Counted from the stretch's first letter, positions 38,624-47,257 are shown. The stretch: 64,000 bases of DNA from Sporolactobacillus sp. THM19-2 (GCF_004153195.1 NZ_SEMC01000011.1:1-64000); one strand, 5' to 3'. Notes: generated from the letters alone by a model not told the origin. Made by a program: numbers and translations.

Positions 38624-38728
38624 CTTATCTTTCAGGATAACCTGTTGGACGTGGCACCTGTACGATCACGTCTGTCATCGTGGTTGCCGGGCTTCATTGG
38701 GCCAATTCCCTCCGCCGCTCTCGATAAG
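38624..38728 (-). promoter_or_regulatory. SAM-I (S-box) riboswitch upstream of sbp
   Basis: On the minus strand the aptamer opens with CTTATCGAGAG and closes with GATAAG (P1). The conserved core GCGGCGGAGGGAATTGGCCC, then AATGAAGCCCGGCAACC is present, followed by variable P3 and P4 arms ending AAAGATAAG. S-box RNAs bind S-adenosylmethionine and stop transcription, so sulfate import would be shut off when SAM is plentiful. Confidence 0.95.
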
Positions 38729-38747
38729 AATCAATGAAATTGGTTTA

Positions 38748-38776
38748 ATCCTATCATGCAGGTTGGAATAATGCAA
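38748..38776 (-). promoter_or_regulatory. Promoter of the sulfate transport operon
   Basis: On the minus strand TTGCAT (38776-38771) and TAGGAT (38753-38748) are 17 nt apart, placing the start site just before the S-box aptamer. Confidence 0.6.
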
Positions 38777-38812
38777 GAAAAAAATTAATTCTTACTAAAA
38801 CAGGATGATTAA

Positions 38813-38841
38813 TTGACAATTCGATGCATCCCCTTTAAAAT
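38813..38841 (+). promoter_or_regulatory. Promoter of the sulfate assimilation operon
   Basis: TTGACA (38813-38818) and TAAAAT (38836-38841), spacing 17, just upstream of the plus-strand S-box. It is back to back with the minus-strand promoter at 38748-38776. Confidence 0.8.
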
Positions 38842-38858
38842 GAAAGCCAATTCAATAA

Positions 38859-38969
38859 CTATCCAGAGTGATTGAGGGACTGGCCCGATGACATCCGGCA
38901 ACCTGCACAGCATGTATTTCTCTGTAAGGTGCTAATTCCAGCAAAATGGCAGACCATTTTGAAAGATAG
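38859..38969 (+). promoter_or_regulatory. SAM-I (S-box) riboswitch upstream of the ferredoxin-cysH operon
   Basis: P1 is CTATC (38859-38863) with GATAG (38965-38969). The core GAGGGACTGGCCCGATGACA, then TCCGGCAACC is clear, and the closing arm reads GAAAGATAGG. It controls the operon that reduces sulfate to sulfide. Confidence 0.95.
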
Positions 38970-38982
38970 GAATCGTGACGCG

Positions 38983-39023
38983 AAGCTTTTTCCTGACTTT
39001 CTGGATGGAAAAAGCTTTTTTTC
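38983..39023 (+). terminator. SAM-riboswitch terminator, plus strand
   Basis: AAGCTTTTTCC (38983-38993) pairs perfectly with GGAAAAAGCTT (39007-39017), followed by a T-run. Located between aptamer and ferredoxin gene. Confidence 0.9.
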
Positions 39024-39049
39024 ATTGATCTTTAGAGGAGGTGACTGAA

Positions 39050-39283
39050 GTGGCTTTTGTGATCACATCGGCCTGTAAAGGTGAAAAAGCGGGAGAATGT
39101 GTGGAGACCTGCCCGGTGGATTGTATCTTTGAAGGAGATGAGATGTTTTATATCAATCCGGATGACTGTATTGATTGCGGGGCCTGTGAAGCGGTCTGTC
39201 CGGTTGAAGCTATTTATCCGGAAGACGAAGTCCCGGACGGAGAGCGCCAGTACATTCAGCTCAATCGCGATTTCTTTTCCTGA
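39050..39283 (+). CDS. Ferredoxin, [3Fe-4S]/[4Fe-4S] or 2[4Fe-4S] type
   Basis: A 77-residue acidic iron-sulfur electron carrier. Cysteines are arranged C-x7-C-x3-CP (CKGEKAGECVETCP) and C-x2-C-x2-C-x3-CP (CIDCGACEAVCP), the pattern of seven-iron ferredoxins. GTG 39050 is the start, since AGAGGAGGTGA lies upstream; the GTG at 39041 is part of that site. It is the first gene of the sulfate-reduction operon and the obvious electron donor for the sulfite reductase four genes on, as no CysJ-like flavoprotein is present. Confidence 0.92.
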   Translation: MAFVITSACKGEKAGECVETCPVDCIFEGDEMFYINPDDCIDCGACEAVCPVEAIYPEDEVPDGERQYIQLNRDFFS

Positions 39284-39313
39284 GCTTTTCATGCTATTTG
39301 ATTAAGAGAAGAG

Positions 39314-40039
39314 GTGAGGACAACGAAAATTCCAACATACAGCACCTGGAAAGACGTGCAGCTGCCGGATTTTAATCCGCAGTCGACATCTAAAGGTGCC
39401 CGGGAGGTCCTGGAGTGGGCGTATCGTTCTTATGGCGGTAAAGTCGTTTATTCCTGCAGCTTCGGGGTTGAGGGCATCGTCCTGATCGACTTGATTTATT
39501 CAGTAAAAAAAGAGGCTTCAGTCATCTTCCTCGATACCGATTTTCACTTCAAAGAAACCTATGAGCTGATCCGTCGTGTGGAAAACCGGTACCCGAAGTT
39601 GCATATCATCCGGCTGAAGCCGGCGCTCACGCCGCAGCAGCAGGCAGAAAAATACGGAGACGCGCTTTGGGCGAGACGTCCGGATCTTTGCTGCAATATA
39701 CGGAAAATTCAGCCGCTTGCCGCAAGGATCGGAGCCTATGATGCCTGGATTTCCGGACTCAGACATGAGCAGTCTCCGACAAGACGTTCGGTTGCCTATG
39801 TCAACAGGGATGAAAAATTTCATTCCGTTAAAATCTGTCCGCTGATCTACTGGACCTGGGACGACGTCTGGGATTACGTGCACAGCCGTCAGCTGCCTTA
39901 TAATCCCCTCCACGATCAGAATTACCCCAGCATCGGCTGCACGTTCTGTACGCGTGCGGTAAAGCCTGGTGAATCTCAGCGGGCAGGAAGATGGAGTGCT
40001 TTTGATAAAACGGAGTGCGGTCTCCATCTGAATAAATGA
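39314..40039 (+). CDS. cysH: Phosphoadenylyl/adenylyl-sulfate reductase
   Basis: 241 residues. Reduces APS or PAPS to sulfite with thioredoxin. P-loop-like YSCSFGVEGIVL, FLDTDFHFKETYE, and the C-terminal catalytic Cys in KTECGLH. Two further cysteine pairs, DLCCNIRK and GCTFCT, are those that bind a [4Fe-4S] cluster in APS reductases and the B. subtilis enzyme. The start is taken as GTG 39314, which abuts its GA-rich site; GAGGTGAGG covering that codon suggests the real start could be a few codons later, at a non-standard codon. Confidence 0.94.
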   Translation: MRTTKIPTYSTWKDVQLPDFNPQSTSKGAREVLEWAYRSYGGKVVYSCSFGVEGIVLIDLIYSVKKEASVIFLDTDFHFKETYELIRRVENRYPKLHIIRLKPALTPQQQAEKYGDALWARRPDLCCNIRKIQPLAARIGAYDAWISGLRHEQSPTRRSVAYVNRDEKFHSVKICPLIYWTWDDVWDYVHSRQLPYNPLHDQNYPSIGCTFCTRAVKPGESQRAGRWSAFDKTECGLHLNK

Positions 40040-40102
40040 GAAGAAGATGCGAAACATGGCTGCAAGGTATCAACAATGAAATAGCGTATGGGAGGCTTTT
40101 CT

Positions 40103-41254
40103 ATGACAAGTAAACCGCACGGCGGTATCCTGATCAACCGCCAGAGCTTCGGTCAGACGGCTGCAGGTTATGATCAGATCATTCCAATAGATCGCGTTGC
40201 TTTGAGCGACCTCGAACTGATTGCGAATGGCACATACAGTCCACTGACCGGATTTCTCGATCAGGAAAACTATGAATCTGTGGTCGAGAAAATGAGACTG
40301 AAAAGGGGTCTTGCCTGGACCATTCCGGTCACCCTGCCGGTCAGTGAGGAGGCAGCCGCTCAGGTGTCGGCGGGAGACAGAGCCCGTCTGGTCTATCAGG
40401 GCGTGGTCTATGGGACACTTGCGGTCACCGGTAAATTTCGCCCGGATAAGGAAAATGAAGCCCGGAAAGTGTATGGAACAACCGACCGCGAGCATCCGGG
40501 CGTAAAGCGGTTGTTCGATCGGGGAGCGGTTTATCTTTCCGGCCCGGTCCGGCTTCTGAGACGTTCACCGCGCCCGCAGGCCTTCGCCGCGGACTTTCTC
40601 GATCCCGTGGAAACACGCCGGCTGTTTGATCAGAAAGGGTGGAAGACGATCGTCGGTTTCCAGACCCGGAACCCGATTCACCGGGCACATGAATATATTC
40701 AGAAGACTGCCCTTGAGACGGTGGACGGCCTTTTCATCAATCCGCTGGTAGGGGAGACGAAGAAGGATGATATTCCGGCCGATATCCGTCTGCGCAGCTA
40801 CCATGTTCTGATAGACAACTATTATGTTAAAGAACGGACGGCACTTGCCGTCTTTCCGGCCGCCATGCGCTATGCCGGTCCGCGTGAAGCGGTGTTTCAC
40901 GCGATCTGCCGTAAGAACTTCGGATGTACCCACTTTATCGTCGGCAGGGATCATGCGGGTGTCAAAGATTACTATGGTCCTTATGATGCACAGAAAATTT
41001 TTTCTCATTTTACACGTGAGGAGCTGGACATTCAGACGCTGTTCTTTGAAAACAGTTATTACTGCACGAAATGCGGCAGTATGGCATCGAATAAAACCTG
41101 CCCGCACGATGCTTCCTATCATGTGGCTTTGTCCGGAACGAAAGTCAGAGCGATGCTGCGCGACGGCATCCGGCCGCCGGAAACATTCAGCCGGCCGCAA
41201 GTCGTGCAGGTGCTGATCGACGGACTGAAAGAAAAAGCCGGCCAGGCTAAATAA
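40103..41254 (+). CDS. sat: Sulfate adenylyltransferase (ATP sulfurylase)
   Basis: 383 residues, homo-oligomeric Sat type. Activates sulfate to APS. Active-site strings [12 protein letters not shown] and [17 protein letters not shown] are intact. A CysxxCys...Cys set ([16 protein letters not shown]) near residue 320 may bind zinc. ATG 40103 follows GGGAGG; ATG 40088 overlaps that site. Confidence 0.96.
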   Translation: MTSKPHGGILINRQSFGQTAAGYDQIIPIDRVALSDLELIANGTYSPLTGFLDQENYESVVEKMRLKRGLAWTIPVTLPVSEEAAAQVSAGDRARLVYQGVVYGTLAVTGKFRPDKENEARKVYGTTDREHPGVKRLFDRGAVYLSGPVRLLRRSPRPQAFAADFLDPVETRRLFDQKGWKTIVGFQTRNPIHRAHEYIQKTALETVDGLFINPLVGETKKDDIPADIRLRSYHVLIDNYYVKERTALAVFPAAMRYAGPREAVFHAICRKNFGCTHFIVGRDHAGVKDYYGPYDAQKIFSHFTREELDIQTLFFENSYYCTKCGSMASNKTCPHDASYHVALSGTKVRAMLRDGIRPPETFSRPQVVQVLIDGLKEKAGQAK

Positions 41255-41270
41255 GGAGCGTGTATGGCAT

Positions 41271-41876
41271 ATGGCAGGTTCAGAGAATATTGTCTGGCAT
41301 AAAACGACGGTGACCCGGGCGGACAGAGAAGCAAGGAGCGGACATCGTGGCGCAGTGGTCTGGTTCACCGGACTTTCCGGCTCCGGCAAATCTACGCTCG
41401 CCAATCGTGTCGAAGCTGAGCTGTTTAAGAAGGGGATTCGGACGTATCTGCTGGATGGCGACAACATCCGGTCCGGACTGAACCATGATCTCGGATTTAC
41501 TGATGCTGACCGGAAGGAGAACATTCGCAGAATCAGTGAAGTTGCGGCCCTCTTTGTCGACAGTAATGCCGTTGTTCTGACTGCCTTTATCTCACCGTTT
41601 ACCTCCGAGCGCAGGGCCGCCCGCGAAAAAGTATCCGAAGATGAATTTTTTGAAATTTATGTCAAGTGTCCGCTTGACGTCTGTGAAGCACGTGATCCCA
41701 AGGGACTGTACCGAAAAGCACGTGACGGGGAAATTGAAGCTTTTACCGGTATCAGTTCCCCCTACGAAGAACCGCCGGCCCCGGAACTGGTTGTCGATAC
41801 CTCAGAAGAGACACTCGATCAAAGCACGGCCCGTGTGATTGCGTTATTAGAAAAGAACAAAATCATCGGTGCGTAA
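41271..41876 (+). CDS. cysC: Adenylylsulfate kinase
   Basis: 201 residues. Phosphorylates APS to PAPS. Walker A is GLSGSGKST (about residues 34-42), DGDNIRSGLN is the APS site, and FISPFTSERRAAR the lid. Presence of both CysC and a CysH with an iron-sulfur cysteine set leaves open whether APS or PAPS is the main reductase substrate, as in B. subtilis. Confidence 0.96.
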   Translation: MAGSENIVWHKTTVTRADREARSGHRGAVVWFTGLSGSGKSTLANRVEAELFKKGIRTYLLDGDNIRSGLNHDLGFTDADRKENIRRISEVAALFVDSNAVVLTAFISPFTSERRAAREKVSEDEFFEIYVKCPLDVCEARDPKGLYRKARDGEIEAFTGISSPYEEPPAPELVVDTSEETLDQSTARVIALLEKNKIIGA

Positions 41877-41915
41877 CCCGGCACGTGATCTGTTGCAAAG
41901 GAGGAACCTGCGAAA

Positions 41916-43547
41916 ATGGCTTATGAAAAAGTCTGGGCTCAGAATGAAAGACTGAATAAAAATGAAATCAATAAGCTGAAAAAAGACGGCCTGTCGATCT
42001 TTGACGATATTCCAAAATATGCAAAAAACGGGTTTGAATCAATTCCCAGGGATCAATATATGTATTTTAAATTTGCGGGACTGACTGTACAGAAACCGCA
42101 GGATAAAGGGCTTTTTATGATGCGTGTGAAGGTGCCGTCCGGGGTTCTGAGGAGCGAGCAGGCGATCGTTCTGGCAGACATTGGTGATGAATTCGGGCGC
42201 GGCTTTCTGGATCTGACCACCCGCCAGGCCATCCAGTACCACTGGATCCCGCTTGAGCACCTTCCGGAAATCTTTGACCGGCTGAAGGCAGTCGGGCTGA
42301 CGACAAGTGAGGCGGAAGGCGACGCGCCGCGTAATATTGTTGGAAACCCGCTCGCCGGCATTGATCCGGATGAACTTTTTGACACGCGTCCGATTGTTGA
42401 CCGGGTTTTCCACTACTTTCAGGATAATCCCGATTTTTCCAATCTCCCGCGTAAGTACAAGATATCCATTAATTCGAATGTATATAATGTCGGTCAGGCT
42501 CAGATCAACGACCTTGCCTTCATGCCGGCCACTAAAGTGATCGACGGCAAAAAAGTCAGCGGTTTCCATGTCCTGGTCGGGGGCGGGCTTGCTGCCAGAC
42601 CCTATCTTGCTAAGAAGCTGAATGTCTTTATCCATACGGCAGATGAGGTGATCAAAGTAGCTGATGCCGTAACCAGGCTTTACCGAGACTTTGGCTATCG
42701 GAAAAGCCGCGCCCGGGCCCGGCTTAAGTATCTGATCGCCGACTGGGGGATTAAGAAATTTGAGGAGAAAGTTCTGGAGTTAACCGGACCCCTGACCCCG
42801 GCCGGCCATGACGAGACCAAAGGATGGAATGCCGGATATTTTTACGGCGTGCATCCTCAGAAACAGAACGGCCTGAGTTATGTCGGCGTCAGCGTGCCGG
42901 TCGGTCGCCTTTCAGCAAATGATTTCCGAAGCTTTGCCCGCCTGGCCGGAGCATATGGAACAGGCGAACTGCGTACAGCCAACTCTCAGAATCTGATTCT
43001 GCCTAATATACCGAATGAAAAAACGGATCAATTGCTTGCCGATGATCTTTTCAAAAAGTTTCCGATTCATCCCTCCCACTTTATGGGCTATGCTGTGGCC
43101 TGCACGGGGAATGAGTTCTGTAACCTTGCCCTGACCAATACAAAAGACCGGATGCGGGAAATCGCTCAATTTCTGGACAGAGAAATTGATATCGATGTAC
43201 CGGTGCGTATAAACATGGTTGGCTGCACGAATTCCTGCGGCCAGCGACAGATTGCCGATATCGGTATCCAGGGACTCAAACTGCGCACGAAGGATAAACA
43301 GCTGGTCGATGCTTATGAACTGTTTGTCGGCGGGTCGCTGAAAGGGACGGGTCATTTTAATGAACGGCTTAAAGGGCGGATACCCGATTATCTGCTTCCC
43401 GCTGTACTGAAGGATTTTCTGGTCTATTTTAAGGAGCATAAGGGAAAAGGCGAGTCGTTTTTCTCTTTTAAAAACCGCGTGGGAACCGATTTTCTTCAGC
43501 ATCTGCTCAATAAAATTATGGGGGACCATTCAGAGGAAGCCGGGTGA
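41916..43547 (+). CDS. Ferredoxin-type sulfite (nitrite/sulfite) reductase
   Basis: 543-residue siroheme/[4Fe-4S] enzyme, six-electron reduction of sulfite to sulfide. The cluster-siroheme cysteines are in ACTGNEFCN and GCTNSCGQ. Basic residues for substrate appear in TTRQAIQYHW and RKSRARARLKYL. The duplicated NIR_SIR half-domains are visible. Ferredoxin-dependent nitrite reductases share this architecture, but the operon (cysH, sat, cysC, siroheme genes, S-box) argues for sulfite. AAAGGAGG precedes the ATG. Confidence 0.93.
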   Translation: MAYEKVWAQNERLNKNEINKLKKDGLSIFDDIPKYAKNGFESIPRDQYMYFKFAGLTVQKPQDKGLFMMRVKVPSGVLRSEQAIVLADIGDEFGRGFLDLTTRQAIQYHWIPLEHLPEIFDRLKAVGLTTSEAEGDAPRNIVGNPLAGIDPDELFDTRPIVDRVFHYFQDNPDFSNLPRKYKISINSNVYNVGQAQINDLAFMPATKVIDGKKVSGFHVLVGGGLAARPYLAKKLNVFIHTADEVIKVADAVTRLYRDFGYRKSRARARLKYLIADWGIKKFEEKVLELTGPLTPAGHDETKGWNAGYFYGVHPQKQNGLSYVGVSVPVGRLSANDFRSFARLAGAYGTGELRTANSQNLILPNIPNEKTDQLLADDLFKKFPIHPSHFMGYAVACTGNEFCNLALTNTKDRMREIAQFLDREIDIDVPVRINMVGCTNSCGQRQIADIGIQGLKLRTKDKQLVDAYELFVGGSLKGTGHFNERLKGRIPDYLLPAVLKDFLVYFKEHKGKGESFFSFKNRVGTDFLQHLLNKIMGDHSEEAG

Positions 43548-43554
43548 AAAAACT

Positions 43555-43773
43555 ATGGAATTATATCGTTTTATCGTCACCTCCGAAGAGCAGGAAATCC
43601 CGGTGGTCGCTGTTGCGGAAAATGAAGACTCGGCATTCAGGATTGTTGACCGGGAGCTGGATCGAACCTTTCTGAAAAAAATCCGTGTGGATGATATTGC
43701 ACTCGTGGAAAAGAAAAGAATTCTGAAAAACGGCGCCGGATTTGTTCTGCATAAGAGAAAATCATTTGAATGA
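43555..43773 (+). CDS. DUF3906 family protein
   Basis: A 72-residue protein starting MELYRFIVTSEEQEIPVVAVAE (in part), the pattern of DUF3906, a small Bacillales family. It sits 7 nt after the sulfite reductase gene and before sumT, so it is co-transcribed with siroheme synthesis genes. Mixed alpha/beta, no cysteines, no membrane segment. No function is known; a helper role in sulfite reductase or siroheme handling is only suggested by position. Confidence 0.8.
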   Translation: MELYRFIVTSEEQEIPVVAVAENEDSAFRIVDRELDRTFLKKIRVDDIALVEKKRILKNGAGFVLHKRKSFE

Positions 43774-43787
43774 AGGGGGCATAGCTG

Positions 43788-44564
43788 ATGGGCAAAGTCT
43801 ATCTTGTCGGTGCCGGTCCGGGTGATCCGGAACTGATCACCGTGAAAGGGCTGCATCTGATTCGATCTGCAGATGTGATCCTCTATGACCGGCTGGTGAA
43901 CGAGGAACTGCTTGATGAAGCCAGGCCGTCGGCGGAACGGATTTACTGCGGGAAACTGCCGCACGCGCATCCGCTGAAACAGGAAGCGATTAATCATCTG
44001 CTTGTGAATCAGGCCAGAAAGAAAAAAAGAGTGGTACGCCTGAAGGGTGGTGATCCGTTTGTTTTTGGTCGTGGCGGTGAGGAGGCGGCCTTTCTTGCCA
44101 AAGCAGGTATCCCGTTTGAAATTGTTCCCGGCGTCACAGCAGGGATTGCCGCGCCGGCTTATGCCGGTATCCCGGTCACTCACCGTGATTATTCCAGTTC
44201 GATCGCATTTGTGACCGGTCATGCGAAAAAAGATGGGAAAGAGACGGTTGACTGGTCGAAACTGGCGACAAGTGTGGATACGCTGGCGATTTATATGGGC
44301 GTCAGCAGCCTCGCCCATATCACTGCGGAGCTGATGGCACACGGCCGTCAGCCCGCAACGCCGGTCGCACTGATTGAATGGGGCACGACCGATCATCAGC
44401 GGACGATCACCACGTCATTGAAAGAGGCATCTGAGGAAGCAGGAAGACGGCACCTGCTGAATCCGGCCATGATCATTGTCGGCGAAGTGGTTCGGCTCAG
44501 GGAGACATTAAAATGGTTTGAGGCCGTCCGTCCCTCGGTCAATACGGCAAGGGAGGCTTACTGA
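43788..44564 (+). CDS. sumT: Uroporphyrinogen-III C-methyltransferase
   Basis: 258 residues. Uses two SAM to make precorrin-2, first step of siroheme synthesis. VYLVGAGPGDPELITVKG (family start), VVRLKGGDPFVFGRGGEEA and PVALIEWGT are intact. AAGGGGGC precedes the ATG. Equivalent to B. subtilis YlnD. The operon is SAM-regulated and this enzyme consumes SAM. Confidence 0.96.
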   Translation: MGKVYLVGAGPGDPELITVKGLHLIRSADVILYDRLVNEELLDEARPSAERIYCGKLPHAHPLKQEAINHLLVNQARKKKRVVRLKGGDPFVFGRGGEEAAFLAKAGIPFEIVPGVTAGIAAPAYAGIPVTHRDYSSSIAFVTGHAKKDGKETVDWSKLATSVDTLAIYMGVSSLAHITAELMAHGRQPATPVALIEWGTTDHQRTITTSLKEASEEAGRRHLLNPAMIIVGEVVRLRETLKWFEAVRPSVNTAREAY

Positions 44565-44565
44565 G

Positions 44566-45315
44566 ATGCTGGGCGTGCTTTATGTCAGCCACGGAACCCG
44601 GGTCAAAGAAGGACTCCATCAAGCCAACCGTTTTTTACAGAAATGCATGCTGCAGGTTCATGTACCGATTCAAAAAGTCTGTTATCTTGAACTGGTTCGG
44701 CCTAATATTCAGGAGGGGATCCGTCGATGTGTGGCAGCCGGAGTGCGTACACTTCTTGTTCAGCCGCTGCTGCTCCTGACGGCGGGACACGCGAAGCGGG
44801 ATATTCCCGGGGAAATTGATAAGGCCAGGAAGAAGTACCCCCATGTGCATTTTATCTGTGGCCGTCCGTTCGGGGTGGATGATATCATCATCCATCTGTT
44901 AATGGAGCGTCTGCATGAAAAACAGCAGGATCTTCCGGAACGCTCCTCAATCCTGCTGGTCGGCCGTGGATCAAGTGATCCGGATACAAAACGTGATTTT
45001 GCCGCAATCCGCCGACTGCTGCTGAATAAAGGCATCCCGTCCGTCATTGTCTGCTATATGGCAGCCGCATCGCCCTCTTTTCAGGAGGGTCTTGAGCGGG
45101 TGGTTCGGGAAAAACGGGGACAGACATTTGTCATCCCCTACCTGCTGTTTACCGGTGTGCTGATGAAAACGATCAGCAGATCTGTTCGCGAAAAGAATGA
45201 AGCCGGGGCAGCGTTTGTTCTGTGCCGTCCGCTCGGTTATCATCCGGCTCTGATTCAGTTAATGAAAAAACGCATCAGGGAGTCGCTGCAGGATGTACCT
45301 CCCCATTATGCTTGA
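44566..45315 (+). CDS. sirB: Sirohydrochlorin ferrochelatase
   Basis: 249 residues, CbiX/SirB type, inserts Fe2+ into sirohydrochlorin. Two tandem CbiX halves: LYVSHGTRVKEG with a metal-binding His near the start, and LLVGRGSSDPD at about residue 125 beginning the second half. LLTAGHAKRDIP carries the second catalytic His. ATG 44566 follows GGGAGG; a longer frame starting inside sumT is not used. Confidence 0.93.
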   Translation: MLGVLYVSHGTRVKEGLHQANRFLQKCMLQVHVPIQKVCYLELVRPNIQEGIRRCVAAGVRTLLVQPLLLLTAGHAKRDIPGEIDKARKKYPHVHFICGRPFGVDDIIIHLLMERLHEKQQDLPERSSILLVGRGSSDPDTKRDFAAIRRLLLNKGIPSVIVCYMAAASPSFQEGLERVVREKRGQTFVIPYLLFTGVLMKTISRSVREKNEAGAAFVLCRPLGYHPALIQLMKKRIRESLQDVPPHYA

Positions 45316-45928
45316 CATGAAAGGGAGAAAAGCGGTTGTTGCCGGAGGCGGACGGGCGGCTGTCCGAAAAATACAGGCGCTCCTGAGCGGGGGCGCATTT
45401 GTGACGGTGATCAGTCCGGCAGGATCAGCACAGCTTGAAAAATGGGCGGCTGCCGGGCAGATCAAATGGTTACGGAGAGCGTGGCAGGAAGGCGATGCCA
45501 GAGGTGCTTTCCTGACTTTTGCAGCAACGGATGATGCGGAACTGAATACTGAGATCGCCGGACAGGCAGGGCCGAATCAGCTGGTACATATCGCCGATGA
45601 TTATGAACAGGGGGACTTTATCCTGCCGGCGGTTCTGCGTCGAGGCCGGCTCACCCTTTCTGTTTCAACAGGCGGGGCGAGTCCCGGTCTTGCGCGGCAA
45701 ATCCGCGACAGCCTTTCTGATCAGCTTCCTGAAGATACGGAAACCTGGCTTGAGTTTCTGTTCCAGGCACGCCGCAAAATCAGGCAACGCCTGCACGATC
45801 CGGAAAGTAAAAAGAAGTGTTTCAAAAAAATGATGGATCCGGCTTTTCGTCAGCCTGAACGGCAGGCAGAGCTGCTTGCGGATGTCGATGGATTCATCAG
45901 AATCTGTCTGACTGGCGGAACATTTTAA
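45293..45928 (+). CDS. sirC: Precorrin-2 dehydrogenase
   Basis: 211 residues. NAD-dependent oxidation of precorrin-2 to sirohydrochlorin. Rossmann fold VVAGGGRAAVRKIQALL near the N-terminus, then FAATDDAELN and the SVSTGGASPGLARQIR signature. Starts inside sirB with a 23-nt overlap and AGGGAG upstream. Last gene of the nine-gene operon. Confidence 0.93.
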   Translation: MYLPIMLDMKGRKAVVAGGGRAAVRKIQALLSGGAFVTVISPAGSAQLEKWAAAGQIKWLRRAWQEGDARGAFLTFAATDDAELNTEIAGQAGPNQLVHIADDYEQGDFILPAVLRRGRLTLSVSTGGASPGLARQIRDSLSDQLPEDTETWLEFLFQARRKIRQRLHDPESKKKCFKKMMDPAFRQPERQAELLADVDGFIRICLTGGTF

Positions 45929-45954
45929 TAAAACAGCGGTTTTTTTTTTCAAAG

Positions 45955-45985
45955 CAGAGCATGAGAAATCCGGCTCTGTTTTTTT
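45955..45985 (+). terminator. Terminator of the sulfate assimilation operon
   Basis: CAGAGC (45955-45960) pairs with GCTCTG (45973-45978), followed by seven T. A separate ten-T run lies just upstream. Confidence 0.85.
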
Positions 45986-46002
45986 CTTTACCCGGAGGCG
46001 TC

Positions 46003-46031
46003 TTGATACCAGATAACGCAAGGTGTAAAAT
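46003..46031 (+). promoter_or_regulatory. Promoter of the hydroxyacid dehydrogenase gene
   Basis: TTGATA (46003-46008) and TAAAAT (46026-46031), spacing 17, about 50 nt before the start codon. Confidence 0.7.
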
Positions 46032-46088
46032 AACGTCACACAACACAGAAAAAAAGGATAGACGATCAGAAAAAGGAGAGGGTTACTC

Positions 46089-47069
46089 ATGAGTCATACA
46101 GTCAGAAAAATCGGTATAGTCGGAATTGGAAATGTAGGGAAAGCGGCAGCTACAGCTATTCTTCATGAAAATGTGGGGGACGAACTTTACATTTCTGATA
46201 TTGACAGTGAGCGGGCTAAAGGTGAAGCGTGGGACTTTGCGGACAGCATTGAAACTAATCCTTCGCGTACGCGTGTTTATGAAGTGCCCCTTGAGGGTCT
46301 GGTGCCATGTGATGTTATTCTGGTTACTGTAACAGACAGGTCGCTGATCGCGACCAGTTCGCGGCTTAAACTTCTGAAAGGCACCTCGGCTATTGCCTAT
46401 GATATCGTGCCGAAACTTCGTCAGGCCGGATTCAACGGTTTTTATGTCATCGCAACCAATCCGTGCGATATTATTACCTATTTATTCTATCATCTGTCCG
46501 GACTGCCCAAGAACCATGTGATCGGAACCGGCACGGCACTTGACAGTATGAGGCTGCGCAGGCAGATCTCCAAAGCAGTCGGCGACATCGACCCGCGCAG
46601 CATCAGTGCCTACATGCTGGGCGAACACGGAGACTCACAGTTTGCCGCCTGGTCGCACGTCCGGATTGGCGGGCAGTCCATCGACGATTATGAGGCTGAG
46701 AACAGGGCCAGGTTTGGGAAACTTGACCGTGATAAGATTGAAGACGCCGCCCGTCACTTTGGCTGGGAGATTCATAAGCGCAAAGGCAATACACAGTTTG
46801 GTATCGGCAACCAGCTCGCTTTCTTTGCTAAAACAATTTTGAATCAGGCCCATACGATTACGCCTGCTTCGGTTATTCTGGAAGGGGAGTACGGGCAGCA
46901 TCATGTCTCTATCGGTGTTCCGATTGTGCTTGGTGGAAACGGTGTGGAAGAAATCCTTCATTTTCACCTGAACGAAAGAGAGACCAAATCATTCAATGCT
47001 TCAGCGAAACTGATCAGGGACCACATTGATCAGACCCTGACCGATCACGGGGATGCGGTTGCGGAATAA
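46089..47069 (+). CDS. L-lactate / L-2-hydroxyisocaproate dehydrogenase family protein
   Basis: 326 residues, LDH/MDH superfamily. NAD site GIVGIGNVGKAAA; substrate/catalytic residues in ATNPCDIITY, GTALDSMRLR (Asp/Arg) and GEHGDSQFAAWS (catalytic His). The stretch after the third strand (VTVTDRSLIATSSRLKLL) replaces the usual LDH loop with its Gln102, and the middle closely resembles Lactobacillus L-2-hydroxyisocaproate dehydrogenase (GFNGFYVI, LGEHGxSQFxAWS). It may reduce branched 2-oxoacids or have broad specificity. A distinct typical LDH is not in the window. AAAAGGAG precedes the ATG. Confidence 0.88.
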   Translation: MSHTVRKIGIVGIGNVGKAAATAILHENVGDELYISDIDSERAKGEAWDFADSIETNPSRTRVYEVPLEGLVPCDVILVTVTDRSLIATSSRLKLLKGTSAIAYDIVPKLRQAGFNGFYVIATNPCDIITYLFYHLSGLPKNHVIGTGTALDSMRLRRQISKAVGDIDPRSISAYMLGEHGDSQFAAWSHVRIGGQSIDDYEAENRARFGKLDRDKIEDAARHFGWEIHKRKGNTQFGIGNQLAFFAKTILNQAHTITPASVILEGEYGQHHVSIGVPIVLGGNGVEEILHFHLNERETKSFNASAKLIRDHIDQTLTDHGDAVAE

Positions 47070-47087
47070 TCATCTGTATGATAATAG

Positions 47088-47123
47088 AGCGCCGCTGCGC
47101 TTTTTTACTGTAGCGGCGCTTTT
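47088..47123 (+). terminator. Terminator of the hydroxyacid dehydrogenase gene
   Basis: Perfect 9-bp stem AGCGCCGCT (47088-47096) / AGCGGCGCT (47112-47120) followed by TTT and more T/A. The stop codon lies 18 nt upstream. Confidence 0.9.
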
Positions 47124-47257
47124 ATATTTTTGTAATGATACGAGCGCCACAGGAAAATCAAGCAACGGGTGAACGGGCTTTAACCGTTAAAGAAAATTAC
47201 TGATTCTGCCTCTGGCAACGGGCAGATGAAAGGGCCGGATGCGGCCAATCAAATCCA

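Noticed and set aside
39041-39049. GTG at 39041 as start of the ferredoxin gene
   Set aside because: It lies within the AGAGGAGGTGA ribosome-binding sequence that serves GTG 39050.
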